Below, piece after piece: positions 3,369-5,972 of a DNA stretch of 5,972 nt. How positions within the stretch are numbered: position 1 is the first letter of the stretch; every line of letters begins with the position of its first letter. Below the pieces are notes generated by a model, which was given only the letters and a program-made list of their open reading frames with translations, was not told the origin of the DNA and made no database searches. Where the stretch lies: assembly GCA_045540355.1 (NCBI GenBank), contig JAZQHB010000063.1:1-5972 (forward strand), written 5' to 3'. The translations under genes and the position numbers were made by a program. The stretch is from RGIG2945 sp045540355. Its GTDB lineage: Bacteria > Bacillota > Clostridia > Oscillospirales > Acutalibacteraceae.

Positions 3369-5972
3369 TTATCTTCCGACATACCAATCATCGTAGGCTG
3401 ATTCGGAAATGTTTATTGTGTTTGTGTTTATCGTTCTTGTAATCATACCTGCAGGTGTCCAACAGTCACTCTGAGTTATACTCATAATATACTTTCCGTT
3501 GGGATACCAAACGGGTGTGAAATGAACTCTGCCGTATGTTCCGTTAGGTCTGAATTTCCACTCGTTTGATACCAAATCAAGTGTTCTGTATTCACCGTTT
3601 TTGGTCGAGTAGTCAAATTCGGGCATAAGAGCATAGGCAAACTGCGGTTTTGTGTATGCCGCCGATGACGGCATAGTGTAACCCGAAACGGATTTATTGT
3701 TATTCATAAGTGCCAAGGATAAGCCGTAACCCGATTTCATAGTCCAAGAACTGCCGTTTTTAACAGCCGTTGAGCCTGTTGCGGGTGTGAGAGTTGCGGA
3801 ACTGTCCGCAATACCTACGGCATAGCTTACCTTCTTAAATGCACCCGATGAATAAGTCCATTCCCACCAAGAAGCAGAATAGCTCTTGTTGTCCTTTGAC
3901 AGAGGAATGGTAAATCCTGCGGGTTTGGTCTTTTCAAACTGTGTATCGTTTGTTTCAGATACAGTTGCAGGTGTTGTGGTATAGTTTGCGGATGAAAGGT
4001 TGTACGATACACCGTCCTCGATGATTTCACCCGTAATCTTTACCTTTGCACCATTCAGACCTGCAGGAACTTTCCACTTGAAATATACAAGATTGTTTTC
4101 AAGACCGGGAACAACAGCCTGTTTTTTGGTGTATGTGGCTATCTGTTTTGTGCCGTTATATACCTTAAACAGAATAGATATATTGTTGCTCGGCGTGTAA
4201 TCGTCCGTGTAGGTGTTGTTGAGCCAAAAGCTCGTTATTACCTCGGTGTTCTCACGGTAGTCTGCATTTTGTGCAATAGGCGTAAGTGTCAGCGGATGCC
4301 GTACTTTACACTTCAATGTCAATTCGTTGTTTTTACCGTTGGTTTCGTATTGAGTGTTATATATACCCATACCTTCAAGATAGATACCGCCCCAAAAGTC
4401 GAATGTTCTCTTGTTCGGCACTACAAAATCGTAACCGGGAAGAAATGCCTTTGAGTTGGCACTTAATGACCAAACACCGTCTATCTGTGTTCTGTCATCT
4501 CTGAAACCGTTTATATATACTCTTGAGTCTGTGTTGTTTCTGTAAATATAACTAACCTGTACTGTTTCACCTGCAACAAGGTCATAGGGGTCAAGTCTTA
4601 TGCCCGTTCCCTTTCTCTTGAACTGAATTTCATACAGTTCAATGTCACAAGGAATAACGGGTATCTCAATCCAAGTGGTTTCGTGAGTATGTTCCTTATC
4701 TTTTGACCACCAAGTTTCAAGTTTAAACCTCAATGTGCTGTTCGTTACTTTTGGTATGGTATATGGATTAAGAACACTGCTTATACCCGTAGATGATTTG
4801 CTGCTTATGCCACGATTGTTTGCACTCGCATCATAACCGCTGTTTTCGGTATAGGCATTAACCCATTCAGTACCGTTGTAGTAATATAAAGAACCTCTCA
4901 TACAGACACGGGGACTCCAAGTGCTGTCTGTTCCGTAGTAGTATTCAATGCGAGCGTGCTGACCGTGATATACCTTACCATAAAGACCGTTCTTGCCGTT
5001 ATACGCAACATATCCACCCTCATATCCTCGGATTTTAACCTCGTTTCTGTGAAGAACAGGTTTTATGGGGATATAGAAGGTTTCAACTGTACCGCTTTTA
5101 AGAACATTACCTTCAGCATCAATCCAATCCATTTTGGCTTGTACTTCGTAAGCCTCAATATCTGCGGTTACGGTTTTGTATTTATCCGTGAACTGAACAG
5201 GGAACCAAAGTGTTTCGGGATAATCGGGATTGAGATTAACTTCTCTTGTAATCCAATCACCGCCGTTTTTGACATACTGCCTTACCCTTATGTTCTGTGT
5301 TTCATTGGGGAAATACACATTAAACCATACTGTATCACCGATGGTGGCATAACCGTTTTTATATTCGTATTCATCAAAGGTTGCACCTGTGCTTATACCA
5401 AACAGTTTTGTTTTATTATTCTTTGCTCCGCTGTAAGCATCACATTCCTTTACATCAAGAACAGGGTCATAAATCCACTGTGCATAAAGAGTAACGGTTG
5501 AGCCGTTGACGGATGAAAGATTTTTAACCTTCTGTTTGTCGGTATATGACGTTCCTGTACCGTTTGCCTTTGTGTTCCAACCCGTAAACTTGTATTCGCT
5601 CTTGGTAAATCCGTTTGCGGTAAGTGCTTTTTCAACATTATATGTCATAGTCATAGAAGCCGTTGAGCCTCCTGTATTACCGTTGCCGTTGAATTGTACC
5701 GTGTAAGTTGCGGGTTTCCACTTTGCATATAGGGTAACAGTACCGCCGTTGGCTGAAGTCAGATTGTTTACCTGCTGTTTATCGGAATAGCCTGTCCCCG
5801 TGCCGTCAGCATAGGTACTCCAACCGTTGAACACATAACCCGTTTTTGTAAATCCGTTAGCGGTAAGGTTTTTCGGCGTTCCGTATCTCATAGACATTGA
5901 AGCGGTAGAGCCGCCCGTGTTTCCGTTACCGTTAAAGTTAATGGTATATGAGTTCGGATTCCACTGTGCATA
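3369..5972 (-). CDS. C-terminal part of a large extracellular protein with InlB B-type repeats (partial, start beyond right edge)
   Basis: The frame is open from the right edge (YAQWNPNSYTINFNGNGNTG...) to TAA at 3369, giving 867 visible codons; the ATG at 5897 is internal to a repeat and is not the start. Visible residues 1-162 are two 81-residue repeats of the InlB B / Listeria-Bacteroides type (TIGR02543, Flg_new), with the hallmarks FNGNGNTGGSTASM, LTANGFT, Y.F.GW and TVTLYA.W. The remaining 700 residues are beta-rich and heavy in Asn, Thr, Tyr and Trp. Several Ig-like stretches can be suspected, each with a G.TV or N.EV strand start (around residues 195, 290, 440, 570); the one near 564-655 (WLNNTYTDDYTPSNNISILF ... 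VVPGLENN ... FKWKVP) resembles a CARDB-type fold. The C-terminus (YDDWYVGR) has no LPXTG motif and no membrane helix. It is likely secreted or held at the cell surface through its missing N-terminus, perhaps as an adhesin or mating-contact protein of the element; this role is inferred. Confidence 0.85.
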   Translation of the reverse strand, partial: YAQWNPNSYTINFNGNGNTGGSTASMSMRYGTPKNLTANGFTKTGYVFNGWSTYADGTGTGYSDKQQVNNLTSANGGTVTLYAKWKPATYTVQFNGNGNTGGSTASMTMTYNVEKALTANGFTKSEYKFTGWNTKANGTGTSYTDKQKVKNLSSVNGSTVTLYAQWIYDPVLDVKECDAYSGAKNNKTKLFGISTGATFDEYEYKNGYATIGDTVWFNVYFPNETQNIRVRQYVKNGGDWITREVNLNPDYPETLWFPVQFTDKYKTVTADIEAYEVQAKMDWIDAEGNVLKSGTVETFYIPIKPVLHRNEVKIRGYEGGYVAYNGKNGLYGKVYHGQHARIEYYYGTDSTWSPRVCMRGSLYYYNGTEWVNAYTENSGYDASANNRGISSKSSTGISSVLNPYTIPKVTNSTLRFKLETWWSKDKEHTHETTWIEIPVIPCDIELYEIQFKRKGTGIRLDPYDLVAGETVQVSYIYRNNTDSRVYINGFRDDRTQIDGVWSLSANSKAFLPGYDFVVPNKRTFDFWGGIYLEGMGIYNTQYETNGKNNELTLKCKVRHPLTLTPIAQNADYRENTEVITSFWLNNTYTDDYTPSNNISILFKVYNGTKQIATYTKKQAVVPGLENNLVYFKWKVPAGLNGAKVKITGEIIEDGVSYNLSSANYTTTPATVSETNDTQFEKTKPAGFTIPLSKDNKSYSASWWEWTYSSGAFKKVSYAVGIADSSATLTPATGSTAVKNGSSWTMKSGYGLSLALMNNNKSVSGYTMPSSAAYTKPQFAYALMPEFDYSTKNGEYRTLDLVSNEWKFRPNGTYGRVHFTPVWYPNGKYIMSITQSDCWTPAGMITRTINTNTINISESAYDDWYVGR
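5487..5729 (-). repeat. InlB B-type repeat unit 2 (243 bp, 81 codons)
   Basis: This repeat runs from YAKW to GSTVTL, the same length as unit 1 with no gaps. A last YAQW (5486-5475) marks the end of the array before the sequence becomes non-repetitive. Protein identity between units is high, but the DNA has diverged at synonymous sites. Confidence 0.85.
5730..5972 (-). repeat. InlB B-type repeat unit 1 (243 bp, 81 codons)
   Basis: This repeat runs from YAQW to GGTVTL in the large surface protein. It is in perfect register with unit 2, and the window edge falls on the unit boundary (YAQW), so at least one more unit probably lies to the right. Confidence 0.85.

Noticed and set aside
4956..5501. 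181-codon plus-strand open frame with hydrophobic stretches
   Set aside because: It lies wholly antisense to the strongly supported surface-protein frame. The composition (I, F, C, Y runs) is what the complement of Asn/Lys-rich codons gives, and I see no supporting family match.
5895..5897. ATG as start of the large surface protein
   Set aside because: It falls in the middle of an InlB-type repeat (within STASMSM), and the frame continues to the right edge with repeat-matching residues.

Overview
The window looks like part of an integrative conjugative element (ICE), or a related mobile element, in a low-to-medium GC Clostridia genome of the gut Oscillospiraceae/Lachnospiraceae kind. The reasons are the strictly one-strand gene order, overlapping starts and stops, strong GGAGG-type ribosome sites, TTG starts, and several hypothetical proteins I recognise as regular passengers of clostridial Tn1549/Tn4451-like elements. 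No rRNA, tRNA, CRISPR array or insertion sequence is visible. The organism and element type are inferred from memory of protein families, not from a search.

Every gene I can support is on the minus strand, so transcription runs right to left. The right half (5972-3369) is the C-terminal 867 codons of a large secreted or surface protein whose start lies beyond the window. It begins with two 81-residue InlB B-type (Listeria-Bacteroides) repeats, followed by about 700 residues of beta-rich, Asn/Tyr-rich sequence. A hairpin terminator (about 3331-3363) closes that unit.

The left half is a tight operon of six genes: a winged-helix DNA-binding protein like the N-terminal domain of replication initiators (3314-2994), a 199-aa ICE hypothetical starting at TTG (3001-2402), a 317-aa ICE hypothetical (2405-1452), a possible Cys-rich mini-protein (1418-1266), a 73-aa hypothetical (1312-1091), and the N-terminal 360 codons of a very large multidomain protein of the 'SNF2 helicase / large polyvalent protein' type (1080 to the left edge).

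The most striking feature is at the left edge. From 239 leftward a second protein, recognisable as TnpV of clostridial transposons, is encoded on the same strand in a different frame inside the large polyvalent protein gene. It has its own ATG and a good ribosome site, and both frames stay open to the edge. The disordered linker of the large protein therefore appears to be an out-of-frame reading of tnpV, a candidate case of overprinting.
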